64,000 nucleotides of DNA from positions 1,053,189 to 1,117,188 of the forward strand of contig BPHJ01000001.1 in assembly GCA_026003475.1 (NCBI GenBank), in the 5' to 3' direction. The notes beneath the pieces were generated by a model. That model ran no database searches and was not told the DNA's origin. It worked only from the letters and a program-made list of their open reading frames with translations. The position numbers and the translations under genes are program-made. Positions 56,412-64,000 of the stretch are shown here, piece after piece; the first letter of the stretch is position 1, and the number at the start of each line of letters is the position of its first letter. The stretch is from Candidatus Kapaibacterium sp. (GTDB taxonomy: Bacteria > Bacteroidota > Ignavibacteria > Kapaibacteriales > NICIL-2).

Positions 56412-56419
56412 TACTTTTG
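56412..56419 (+). promoter_or_regulatory. Candidate -10 box (TACTTTTG) of lysine 6-transaminase
   Basis: Fits TAnnTTTG. The nearest upstream TTG (56382-56384) is 27 bp away, longer than usual, so this is only a candidate. Confidence 0.35.
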
Positions 56420-56673
56420 CAACCGTATGCGGACTTCGACGTTAGTTGGTTCGACCGTCCGGGCTGAACACGGCACAATCCGTGGGAGCTCGTTTGTCAG
56501 CGCGCATTCGGTACGGAATGCACTGCTGGGGTCCGTTATTCTCTCAAGCCTGCCTCACGCCATACCGACTGTGTAGCACTTGCCTGCTACACTCCGTTTC
56601 GAGGGCAACGCATAGCCCCTTCGCTTCCCGGCCTTATCCAATTGTCGAACAACTCAGTATCAGTACCGACGCT

Positions 56674-58005
56674 ATGAAGTTATCGTGGCTTGACGCTTCA
56701 CATGTTCACGATACCCTCCGCCGCCACCTCCTGGTCGATGGCTTCGATCTTGTCGTTGATCTCGACCGAAGCGGTTGTGGGTACTTTGTTGATGTGCGAA
56801 GTGGTCGGCGATACGTTGATATGTTCTCTTGCTTTGCGTCGTTGCCACTATCACTCAATCATCCGGACCTTCGAAACAGCGAAACCATTGAACAACTCGG
56901 CACCGTTGCGCTCCATAAGCTCACCAATTCCGATCTCTACACGAGTGTGTACGCCACGTTCGTGGATACTCTCTTCCGCATAGCAATCAAGGAACCATTC
57001 AAGTACGCCTTCTTTATCGAGGGTGGCGCTCTGGCAGTGGAGAATGCTCTCAAGGTTGCCTTCGATTGGAAAGTCCGGAAAAACTTCCAGAAGGGCTATA
57101 CTCGTGAAGTGGGGCATAAAGTGATCCACTTCCGCCAGGCATTTCATGGACGGAGCGGTTACACTCTCTCGATGACAAATACCGATCCAACCAAGGTTGC
57201 ATACTTTCCCAAATTCGACTGGCCACGCGTCCTCAACCCCAAGCTTCGATTCCCCATCACTGAGGAATCGCTTGCTCGAACAATCGCCGACGAACAGCTT
57301 GCTCTCAACCAGATCAAGACCGCCCTCTGTGAGCATGGTGACGACATCGCTGCACTCATCATCGAGCCCATTCAAGGGGAAGGCGGCGACAATCATTTCC
57401 GTCCAGAATTCCTCCAAGCGCTTCGCACACTCTGCGATGAAAACGACATCCTACTCATCTTCGATGAGGTTCAGACTGGAGTCGGGATCACCGGCACGTG
57501 GTGGGCATACGAACAGCTCGATGTCGTACCCGATATCATGACCTTCGGCAAAAAGATGCAGGTATGCGGTATTGTTGCAACCACCCGTATAGACGACGTG
57601 CCCGAGAACGTCTTCCATGTTTCCAGCCGCATCAATTCGACGTGGGGTGGCAATCTGACTGACATGGCTCGAGCAACAGCATACCTCCAGATTATTGCCG
57701 AGCGAAACTACCTCGACAATGCCCGGCAGCAAGGTGCCTATTTGCAGGCGCGACTCGAACGACTGGCACAGCAGTATCCACACTTGGTCAGCAATGCTCG
57801 CGGACGCGGGCTGTTCTGCGCATTCGATTTACCCTCGCCCATGGTACGCCGTCAGTTTCTGCAACGCTCCCATGCAGAGGGGCTCTTGATCTTGGGGTGC
57901 GGCGAACAGAGCATCCGCTTCCGTCCAACGCTTGATGTCACACAACAACGAATTGATGAGGCGATTGCCATCATCGAGAAAGTGCTGCAGGCAACCGCAG
58001 CATAG
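56674..58005 (+). CDS. lat: L-lysine 6-transaminase
   Basis: PLP enzyme that moves the epsilon-amino group of lysine to 2-oxoglutarate, giving the semialdehyde/piperideine-6-carboxylate. The 443 aa match the family's ~450. HLLVDGFDLVVDLDRSGCGY, FIEGGALAVENALKVAFDWK, IEPIQGEGGDNHFRPEF and DEVQTGVGITGTWWAYE are present. The PLP lysine is probably in TFGKKMQVCG, a Lat-specific segment. The ATG at 56674 (MKLSWLDASHVHD) was chosen because upstream codons show no similarity. It is a stand-alone gene ended by a strong terminator. Confidence 0.93.
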   Translation: MKLSWLDASHVHDTLRRHLLVDGFDLVVDLDRSGCGYFVDVRSGRRYVDMFSCFASLPLSLNHPDLRNSETIEQLGTVALHKLTNSDLYTSVYATFVDTLFRIAIKEPFKYAFFIEGGALAVENALKVAFDWKVRKNFQKGYTREVGHKVIHFRQAFHGRSGYTLSMTNTDPTKVAYFPKFDWPRVLNPKLRFPITEESLARTIADEQLALNQIKTALCEHGDDIAALIIEPIQGEGGDNHFRPEFLQALRTLCDENDILLIFDEVQTGVGITGTWWAYEQLDVVPDIMTFGKKMQVCGIVATTRIDDVPENVFHVSSRINSTWGGNLTDMARATAYLQIIAERNYLDNARQQGAYLQARLERLAQQYPHLVSNARGRGLFCAFDLPSPMVRRQFLQRSHAEGLLILGCGEQSIRFRPTLDVTQQRIDEAIAIIEKVLQATAA

Positions 58006-58034
58006 TGCGTTTCGTGGTTCCTCCTCCATCCCCT

Positions 58035-58072
58035 GTGCCCTTTTGCCTTCGTGCAAAAGGGCACGCTTTTTT
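58035..58072 (+). terminator. Intrinsic terminator after lat
   Basis: Perfect 12-bp stem GTGCCCTTTTGC (58035-58046) / GCAAAAGGGCAC (58053-58064), 6-nt loop CTTCGT, then GCTTTTTT. It begins 29 bp after the lat stop. The clearest terminator in the window. Confidence 0.93.
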
Positions 58073-58086
58073 GTTAGCGTTACTCG

Positions 58087-58094
58087 TATTTTCG
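58087..58094 (+). promoter_or_regulatory. Candidate -10 box (TATTTTCG) of the glycosidase-like gene
   Basis: TATTTTCG, a one-base variant of the TATTTTTG box, ends 36 nt before the ATG at 58131, directly after the lat terminator. Similar TATTTTCG octamers occur before pdxJ (2413) and the GT9 gene (35312). Confidence 0.35.
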
Positions 58095-58130
58095 ACGCGT
58101 ACATTCCCCCACAGTAGTGGAGTTCTACCG

Positions 58131-61094
58131 ATGCTGAAGACAACTCTTTTGGTAGCGGTTCTCTCGGTTGCTTCTTTGAGCGCACAACCATTGCTTAACC
58201 CTTTTTCCTGGACACTCGACCCAACCCGACCACTGGACAATAGTGTCATCCCAGGGAGTGAACAACTCAGCACAGCACAGAAAGGGAGGATCACAATTCG
58301 TGATGGGAAATTGGTGTATCCCGATGGTTCTCGCGCACGGTTATATGGTGTAACTATTGCCGGTCCAGCAGTTTTTCCCGACAGTGCCCAAGCGATCGCC
58401 GTCGCCCAGCGACTGCAGAGTATGGGAATCAACCTTGTTCGCTTGACCTACTTCGACTACACTACCTACAATGATGCTTCGATTCTGGTTCGTTCCAACA
58501 CGAGTAGCCGCGGTTTCGATAGCACCATGCTTCGCCGCTTCGATTGGTTCATCGCCCAGCTACGTAAACACGGGATCTACGTTTCGTTAGTACTGCGCTC
58601 TGTCCGCGGGGCACGCCGCGATGATGGAATCGCCGGTTGGGACTCAGTTCGCTATGCGGGTCGCATCTATTCGTACTTCTTGCCTGGTTATCAAATGGTC
58701 GTGCGTGACTTCGTCCGCGACCTCTTGTTGCGGCGCAATCAATTCACCGGAATTCCCTACAAGGATGACCCCACCATCGCCATCCTCGAGCTCGACCAAG
58801 ACAACTCCCTGTTTACCCAATGGGTCGTTGGGTACGTATTTCCAATTGCTCAAGGTGGGCAGCTTTCGTGGTTGCATTCGCGAATGCTCGATAGCGCATT
58901 CATCCGGTTTGTGCTTGCCAAATACCGGTCCGCACAAGCAGCCCAGACTGCATGGCATTTCACTCCGCGCTCGATGGCAAACGTTGTTGGCAATCCCAGT
59001 TTCGAGGATCCATTCGATAACACATGGACGCTCAATCTTAGTGGCAACGCACGTGCCGTCACCGAGCGCGATCCCCTGGACCGAAAGGACGGGGCATACT
59101 CCATGCGCATTCGCATTTCACAGCCTGGTTCTGCTCCAGCGAATGTGCGATTTATCAACATCGCACCACAACTCCAACGCTATGCACTCTACCGGATCCA
59201 ATTCTGGGCAAAAACGGATTCACCGCGCCGACTTGCAACATTTGCCATCGCTAATTTTTCCTTCCGGGACACGCTCCTGCCACAGTGGAAAGAATACAGC
59301 TACACATTCCGGAGTAACGTCGAAGGTTCTGCCGTTTTTGTCGTGGATGTTGGTGGAACCAATGGCGACGTCTGGCTCGATAACGTCCGGATTACCGCGC
59401 TCGATGAGCCAGCCCTGCGATCGGGTGAGTCGTTCGCTTCGTACACCGTTGCACGTAGTGGCTACAACGAACACATGCTCTATTCGCTTCCCCGATGGCG
59501 CGACAACTTGGAGTTCTACCAAACGCTCACCGAAAATTGGTTCAATTGGATGCGGCGGTTGATTCACGATACGGTACGGTGCGCAGCATTGATCGCTCCG
59601 GGGAACCAGCAAGTGCTACTCAATGACGTTTACGCTGCACGGCTTCTCGACCTTCCATCGGTTGGCACTGGATGGGATAGCCCATACCGACGGATCAGCG
59701 GTGCTACGAGCGACTCAGCTTGGTACATCCTCAACGATCCACAACTCGGCAATCGAAATGGTGGCATCATCTACGTTCCAGCACGTGCACGTATTGCAGG
59801 AAAACCGCTCATGGTGGATGCTTTTGCCATGCCGTATCCTCATGCGTCGTTATCGGAAATGACGACGCTCCTGCCAGCATACCTTGCTTACCAGGATGCC
59901 GACGTGTACGTGCTTGCTTACTACGCCTACAATCGCTCAAGTCTAGTAACACCCTGGATACGTGATCGCTACGGCCCCAACGGTGTGGGGACGATTACGC
60001 ACTATGAGTTTGCAGGTAATCCAGCGCTCATGGCAATGCTGCCAATCTCAGCATATGTTTTTCGCAATGGTTTGATCTCGCCAGCGCAAGAGCAATTGCT
60101 CCTTGAACAAACCAGCGAAGCACTTGCCTATCCACCCTACAATCAGTTCGGCGCCTTCTTCCTTTCCAGTGGTGCCGATGCCCGAATACCACTTTTCCGA
60201 CGGGTGGCAATTGACTCGTTCGTTGCGTCCGTGCAGAGTTACCAACCTCATCGTGAGATTCCCGCACTGGCAGATCAGGCAAGCGTCAACATCTCCGATC
60301 TCCTCAGCGATACCGGTCAGTTACTCTGGAATGCCGCCGACACTGTCTTGACAATCCGAACGCCTCGGTATCGCGCAGCAAGTGGTGTCCTCCGCGGCAA
60401 AATCCTCGACCTGAGCGGAAGATCCACACATACGGTCGAGCGTCTCGACAATGGCTGGATTGGAACCGTCGAATTCCTCTCGCTCGATAGTCTTTCCCTG
60501 GACTCTGCTCAACAAGTGCTTCTTGCGCTGACCACTCGAAGCTGTGCAACAGGTGCAGTCTGGAGTGGGGATTCCTCGACGTACCGCAACTGGGGTACTG
60601 AACCGATGCAAGTGGAAGCAATCACCGCCACCATAGGATGGCTGCATAGCGCTGATTCATTGATCCTTGTTCCTCTCGATTCAATGGGGCGACCGATCTC
60701 TGCTCGAGCACGGGGAATCGGTAAAGCAACTGGCGGACGATTCCGTTTCACCGTTGATCAACGTGCTGATCGTACCGTCTGGTATGCAGCACGATTTATC
60801 CGCACGAGCACTCCATCAACAGCGCCCGAGAACCTACCAACCCAAGACATCCATGCCTACACAGCATTAGGGCAACTCACACTCGAACTCCGCGGTTTTG
60901 CCGAGGGTACCCCGCTTCGAGTACGGCTGTTGAGCCTTGATGGGCGCATTCTTGCAGATTGGGATCATCGTGCCGTGCAATCATCGTCCGACGTGCAGAC
61001 GTTTTCGCTCAATTCACTTCCGCCAGGGGTGTACGCACTGTGTGCAACAATTGGAACGCAGACGTTCGCACAGAAAATAATTCTCGCCCCGTAG
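58131..61094 (+). CDS. Secreted glycoside-hydrolase-like protein with T9SS sorting domain
   Basis: A 987-aa exported protein. The signal peptide (MLKTTLLVAVLSVASLSAQ) is followed by a TIM-barrel-like domain resembling clan GH-A cellulases (YGVTIAGPAVFPD, LQSMGINLVRLTYFD, FDWFIAQLRKHGIYVSL). A CBM4/9-like insert follows (~325-445, NPSFEDPFDNTWTLN ... VWLDNVRIT). The barrel resumes at ~450-740, and a beta-rich part ends in a type A sorting domain (LNSLPPGVYALCA). The acid/base position reads ELDQDNSL instead of NE, and the strand expected to carry the nucleophile reads MVDAFAMPYPH. Hydrolysis may be lost. The start at 58131 lies downstream of the lat terminator. Confidence 0.75.
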   Translation: MLKTTLLVAVLSVASLSAQPLLNPFSWTLDPTRPLDNSVIPGSEQLSTAQKGRITIRDGKLVYPDGSRARLYGVTIAGPAVFPDSAQAIAVAQRLQSMGINLVRLTYFDYTTYNDASILVRSNTSSRGFDSTMLRRFDWFIAQLRKHGIYVSLVLRSVRGARRDDGIAGWDSVRYAGRIYSYFLPGYQMVVRDFVRDLLLRRNQFTGIPYKDDPTIAILELDQDNSLFTQWVVGYVFPIAQGGQLSWLHSRMLDSAFIRFVLAKYRSAQAAQTAWHFTPRSMANVVGNPSFEDPFDNTWTLNLSGNARAVTERDPLDRKDGAYSMRIRISQPGSAPANVRFINIAPQLQRYALYRIQFWAKTDSPRRLATFAIANFSFRDTLLPQWKEYSYTFRSNVEGSAVFVVDVGGTNGDVWLDNVRITALDEPALRSGESFASYTVARSGYNEHMLYSLPRWRDNLEFYQTLTENWFNWMRRLIHDTVRCAALIAPGNQQVLLNDVYAARLLDLPSVGTGWDSPYRRISGATSDSAWYILNDPQLGNRNGGIIYVPARARIAGKPLMVDAFAMPYPHASLSEMTTLLPAYLAYQDADVYVLAYYAYNRSSLVTPWIRDRYGPNGVGTITHYEFAGNPALMAMLPISAYVFRNGLISPAQEQLLLEQTSEALAYPPYNQFGAFFLSSGADARIPLFRRVAIDSFVASVQSYQPHREIPALADQASVNISDLLSDTGQLLWNAADTVLTIRTPRYRAASGVLRGKILDLSGRSTHTVERLDNGWIGTVEFLSLDSLSLDSAQQVLLALTTRSCATGAVWSGDSSTYRNWGTEPMQVEAITATIGWLHSADSLILVPLDSMGRPISARARGIGKATGGRFRFTVDQRADRTVWYAARFIRTSTPSTAPENLPTQDIHAYTALGQLTLELRGFAEGTPLRVRLLSLDGRILADWDHRAVQSSSDVQTFSLNSLPPGVYALCATIGTQTFAQKIILAP

Positions 61095-61130
61095 TCTATC
61101 ACGAGGCGAGAATGTTGAGCAGTCTTTTTT
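61080..61130 (+). terminator. Possible terminator between convergent genes
   Basis: A 9-bp stem ATTCTCGCC (61080-61088) / GGCGAGAAT (61105-61113) spans the stop codon of the glycosidase-like gene; TTTTTT follows only 11 nt later (61125-61130). The loop is 16 nt. Plausible but not typical. Confidence 0.35.
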
Positions 61131-61175
61131 CAGCACGCCGCTGATTTATCAAGCCGGTGGCTCTATTCAGCGATG

Positions 61176-62000
61176 TCAGAATGCGAACCGGACGTCGAGC
61201 TGTGCTTGAACGGTATTGACCCGCCAGCTCTCGTTCTGCGTCAGGTTTGTGATGCCAAAGTTGTAGTTGAGCGATGGAACAATGGTCATTCTCCGCAAGA
61301 AAATTTCATACTGAATGCCTGCTTTCAGGCCAATGCGCAAGGCATTTGACGACGGGATGTCGCCGCTGTAAATAACCGCTGTGCGGAGATTATCGCGATA
61401 TTCATAGCCCGGTGCTGGAACGAATTGTGCATTATCGGGTTCGAGCAGCTTGAACAATTGCTCCACTTTTTTCTCGATAGCATAGCTCACGACAGGACCA
61501 GCTTGTATACCGAACCCTGTGGTTCCAATCCCGAAGCGATACATCGCCTCGAAGTCAATGGTGGTGTAGGTGACGTTTGCAGTGAATGTCGTCGTGGTGA
61601 TGATAGTTTGGCTGTTCCCGTTAGCATCAATGATCCGTGTCGGCAAGCGGTCGTTGAGTTGTTCAAACGACGACGGCATGCGATTGTACAGCAGCCGGAA
61701 GATCAGCGATGATCGTGAGTCTTTCGGGTTGCCGAGGATGATTTCGGTGTTGATACCGGCAAAGAAACCATTGGCGCTTCCATCTTCGAGAATAGGACAG
61801 AGCGGCGCTTGATCAGGGCTGGCATAGTACTGGAATCCCCCTGTCTGCATCACGCGGTTAAAACCAATCACCGGTCCGATGAAAATTCGCGATGGAGCTT
61901 TCGCAGGCTCAAGTGGATTGGCAAGATCATCTTGAGCCCACAGACTGGCGCTCCATGAGGCCAGTATCATCACCACAGCAAGAATGCGCAATTGCGTCAT
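61176..62000 (-). CDS. Outer-membrane beta-barrel protein, unknown role
   Basis: A 274-aa protein. The ATG at 62000 gives the signal peptide MTQLRILAVVMILASWSASLWAQ. Strand-rich sequence follows (FIGPVIGFNRVMQTGG, SLIFRLLYNRM, FEAMYRFGIGTTGFGIQAGP, LRIGLKAGIQYEIFL) and it ends VQAQLDVRFAF with a C-terminal Phe, typical of outer-membrane barrels. It starts 14 bp after the ASH-repeat cargo gene and probably shares its transcript; it may be a partner of that exported protein, but this is only position. Confidence 0.75.
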   Translation of the reverse strand: MTQLRILAVVMILASWSASLWAQDDLANPLEPAKAPSRIFIGPVIGFNRVMQTGGFQYYASPDQAPLCPILEDGSANGFFAGINTEIILGNPKDSRSSLIFRLLYNRMPSSFEQLNDRLPTRIIDANGNSQTIITTTTFTANVTYTTIDFEAMYRFGIGTTGFGIQAGPVVSYAIEKKVEQLFKLLEPDNAQFVPAPGYEYRDNLRTAVIYSGDIPSSNALRIGLKAGIQYEIFLRRMTIVPSLNYNFGITNLTQNESWRVNTVQAQLDVRFAF

Positions 62001-62014
62001 GGCACCTACTCCAA

Positions 62015-64000
62015 TCATTGTTTGAAGAAACAACAGATTTCACTGCGACGGCCGTCGGCAGTTTCGAGCACAAACAGATACCAACCAGACGGCAATGTGT
62101 CGGTGTCAAAAATAACAACGTACTCCCCAGTTTGCAAGAGGGCACGTTCCCCGACAAAATATTTTCTGCCGATCCCGTCGTATGCCCAAGCTCGCAGCAC
62201 TTGGGTACTGAACACATCCACATCGAGCCGCACCTGGTCAGAAAATGGGTTCGGTGTAACCGACCGAATTGTTGCTCCCACAAGTTGAATGCCCCGCAAC
62301 TGTTGACCACAGACGGCACTAACTGTAACCGTGGCAGAAGCCATTGCAGTATCGTAGCAATCTCCGGCGAAGACGCGTGCATGAATCGTCCCCTCGGTCT
62401 CCAAGGAAAACAGAAACCGAATTGGTACTGCCAACTGCCACCAGCAGTCCGTAGCCGATGGCGGGATGCTCCAGACTGCGACATACCGATCTGCTTGAAC
62501 AGCAACAGTTGCTGATTGCATCTGCGATGCTCCACCACAGCCGAACGTGACCGGCAGTGTTGCTCCACCGCGATATTCGATGAGGTTAGCTGGGACATCG
62601 AGATCAAGCATCACAGAAATCGGTCGCGTACTGCCAGAATTGATGCTGCCCCGAATCGTAAGCGTAGCGGTACTATCAACGACTCCACTCATGGAGTCGA
62701 GCTGAACAGTAAGAGTGTCAAACCGTGGGTCAAAGCGCAGAATGCGCTGCCGCACCAAGGTATCATTGGCAACAATCCGAACAGTCACATTGCGCTTGGC
62801 TTGCGGTGGTGGAAACACAATGCGAATACGTGTTTGGTCCTTGGGTGCAAGCCAGGCCGGAAAGCGACTGAGAATATCCACTGGTTGCCCGCGGTCGAGC
62901 AACTCCGCCGAGGAAAATCGAAGTGGTGCTGAGCCTGTGTTCTCCACAATCAGCGTTGCTTCTGCCTGCTCGCAGCGGTTGGGAACGGGATTGTACGTTA
63001 CGTCGAATCGAAAGTCAACGGTATCAACAATCTCCGTTGTGTCGGTCGGACCGCCACCGCTGGAGTCTTGCTCCAGTGCGATCCCGCGCAACGTTCCGGC
63101 TGAGAGCGTGCGGAGGTAGTTCGGTCGCGCATCGTTGAGTGCATAGACGGCCACTTGGTGCAACCCAACACGGCTCGGCTCGAAGGTAATCGGTATCGCG
63201 ATTGCTTGGCCGGGTGGTACAACTGCTGGCATCGCTGGCATCGCTTGAATGCGGAATGAACTGCGGTCGGGACCATCGAGCCAGAGCGAATCCACCGTGA
63301 GTGCTTCATTCCCTTCCGATCGCACAACAATCACCGTCACATCGGCACGTTGCCCGAGTTTGATTGGTCCGATTGTCGTATCCACCATCGTAATGATCGG
63401 GAGCGTTCCAGCACCCTGGATGGCAAGCTGGACCAGATCACCACCATCGGTGGAGAATTCCAGCACCGATGCAAACGACCCTACAGCGCTCGGACTAAAT
63501 CGGATTGGCAACGTAATGCTACTCTTAGCTGGAATGCGCAGCAGATCTCCCTGCGCAAGAGAATGGAGCACTGCTTGGACGTCCCCTCGTTGCTGCTGGT
63601 ATCGAACAGTCGCATCAGCAGTACCACGGTTGTGGATATGGGCAACAGTATCGAATCGCACACCCACCCGCCGCGGACCACAGTCGAGCAACTCCGCTAC
63701 AAGGTCGGCACGAATTCCTCTTCCGCGGAGTTCAAAACGTGTGGGCAACGATTTATCGTTTACCACCTCAATCTGTAGTCGGATACCCCCAGTATCTACC
63801 GGTAGAAAACACACCTCCACATGCAGTGAATCCCCGGGCAGAAGCGTCTGTGGCAGTGCTGGTTGCCGAAGGCGAAAGCTCTGGAGCGCTGAATCAGCAA
63901 GCAACTGCTCGAGACGAACAGGTTCCGTTCCCGTATTGATGATACTCACAAAGCGACAACTCGAATCCCCGACGAGCACATCGCCGAAGTCAACATCCCC
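62015..64000 (-). CDS. ASH-domain (choice-of-anchor) protein with T9SS sorting domain, N-terminus outside window
   Basis: The frame is open to the window end, so the start is missing; 661 codons are visible. At the edge VDFGDVLVGDSSC begins an ASH-type beta-sandwich ('FGxVxVG...NTG'). Further sandwich repeats follow (TIGPIKLGQRADVTV; RFDVTYNPVPNRCEQAEATLIVENTG). The C-terminus is a type A sorting domain (VTPNPFSDQVRLDV ... SGWYLFVLET). It is expected to be a T9SS-exported surface or adhesion-like protein. No catalytic domain is seen in the visible part. Confidence 0.82.
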   Translation of the reverse strand, partial: GDVDFGDVLVGDSSCRFVSIINTGTEPVRLEQLLADSALQSFRLRQPALPQTLLPGDSLHVEVCFLPVDTGGIRLQIEVVNDKSLPTRFELRGRGIRADLVAELLDCGPRRVGVRFDTVAHIHNRGTADATVRYQQQRGDVQAVLHSLAQGDLLRIPAKSSITLPIRFSPSAVGSFASVLEFSTDGGDLVQLAIQGAGTLPIITMVDTTIGPIKLGQRADVTVIVVRSEGNEALTVDSLWLDGPDRSSFRIQAMPAMPAVVPPGQAIAIPITFEPSRVGLHQVAVYALNDARPNYLRTLSAGTLRGIALEQDSSGGGPTDTTEIVDTVDFRFDVTYNPVPNRCEQAEATLIVENTGSAPLRFSSAELLDRGQPVDILSRFPAWLAPKDQTRIRIVFPPPQAKRNVTVRIVANDTLVRQRILRFDPRFDTLTVQLDSMSGVVDSTATLTIRGSINSGSTRPISVMLDLDVPANLIEYRGGATLPVTFGCGGASQMQSATVAVQADRYVAVWSIPPSATDCWWQLAVPIRFLFSLETEGTIHARVFAGDCYDTAMASATVTVSAVCGQQLRGIQLVGATIRSVTPNPFSDQVRLDVDVFSTQVLRAWAYDGIGRKYFVGERALLQTGEYVVIFDTDTLPSGWYLFVLETADGRRSEICCFFKQ

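Larger units (their letters stand above)
56246..56673 (+). other. 428-bp intergenic region between divergent genes
   Basis: Holds the promoter of the membrane protein gene (56343-56373), a 12-bp perfect palindrome TTGCATATGCAA (56362-56373), a possible plus-strand -10 box (56412-56419), and about 250 bp of leader before the lysine aminotransferase ATG. The leader contains a hairpin GTGTAGCA/TGCTACAC (56571-56592, 6-nt loop). No credible gene; a long in-frame upstream extension of the aminotransferase lacks family similarity. Confidence 0.6.

Noticed and set aside
56446-56673. Upstream extension of lysine 6-transaminase (76 codons)
   Set aside because: Low-complexity, Cys/Ser-rich translation without similarity; the known family length starts at 56674. 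I treat it as leader.
58005-58130. Upstream extension of the glycosidase-like protein
   Set aside because: It would be read through the lat terminator hairpin, and the signal peptide begins at 58131.
1-64000. CRISPR array, insertion sequence, phage or defence island
   Set aside because: I found no regularly spaced repeats, transposase, integrase, Cas or toxin-antitoxin proteins; nearly every gap is under 200 bp.

Overview
The window looks like a chromosomal segment from a member of the Bacteroidota/Chlorobiota (FCB) superphylum, most likely a Chlorobi/Kapabacteria-like lineage. Four lines of evidence point there. A PorU-like type IX secretion (T9SS) peptidase and several secreted proteins carry 'NPxxxxV...GxY' C-terminal sorting domains. 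Shine-Dalgarno sequences are almost absent. Recurrent TAnnTTTG -10 boxes (TATTTTTG, TATCTTTG, TAATTTTG) match the Bacteroidota sigma consensus. The enzyme repertoire (short adenylate kinase, SDR-type threonine dehydrogenase, DUF2851, L-lysine 6-transaminase) fits. The lineage is inferred from memory of these families, not from a search.

Layout. 1-2323 (-): sufB-sufC-sufD (Fe-S assembly), cut by the window start. 2449-10705 (+): pdxJ, an OmpA-like envelope protein, dxs, tRNA-Lys, an ABC exporter, holB-like and dtd. 10680-15849 (-): terminator, dihydrolipoamide acyltransferase with two almost identical lipoyl domains, a TPR protein, fumC and an outer-membrane barrel. 16008-19558 (-): ftsQ-ftsA-ftsZ with its own promoter and a structured leader. 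19555-24157 (-): L-threonine aldolase, thioesterase, SpoIIE-type phosphatase, ruvA and a HisA-like barrel, stitched together by start/stop overlaps. An acyl-CoA synthetase diverges from this operon at 24218.

25818-35258 (-): a tightly packed run of threonine dehydrogenase, DUF255/YyaL, folD, rluA-family, adk, a T9SS-sorted BNR protein and a flippase-like membrane protein. A GT9 glycosyltransferase diverges at 35342. 36465-41201 (-): mtaB-like, truA, M48 protease, pyrF and DUF2851. 41236 (+): small hotdog thioesterase. 41641-49499 (-): valS, thiolase, FAD/Fe-S oxidase, Ogg2-type glycosylase and a SET-domain protein, again joined by ATGA overlaps.

49554-56245 (-): the very large PorU-like protein and an unknown four-helix membrane protein. 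56674-61094 (+): lysine 6-transaminase with a clear terminator, then a secreted glycoside-hydrolase-like protein. 61176-64000 (-): a second outer-membrane barrel and a truncated ASH-repeat T9SS cargo protein that runs off the window.

The content is mainly housekeeping (cofactors, division, translation, DNA repair) with an envelope/secretion theme. I see no CRISPR array, phage, IS element or defence island. The most unusual items are a HisA-like protein lacking both catalytic aspartates, a glycosidase-like T9SS protein that seems to lack both catalytic glutamates, an FtsZ with two C-terminal-peptide-like motifs, a Zn-knuckle plus SET protein beside a DNA glycosylase, and a nested hairpin just upstream of ftsQ.
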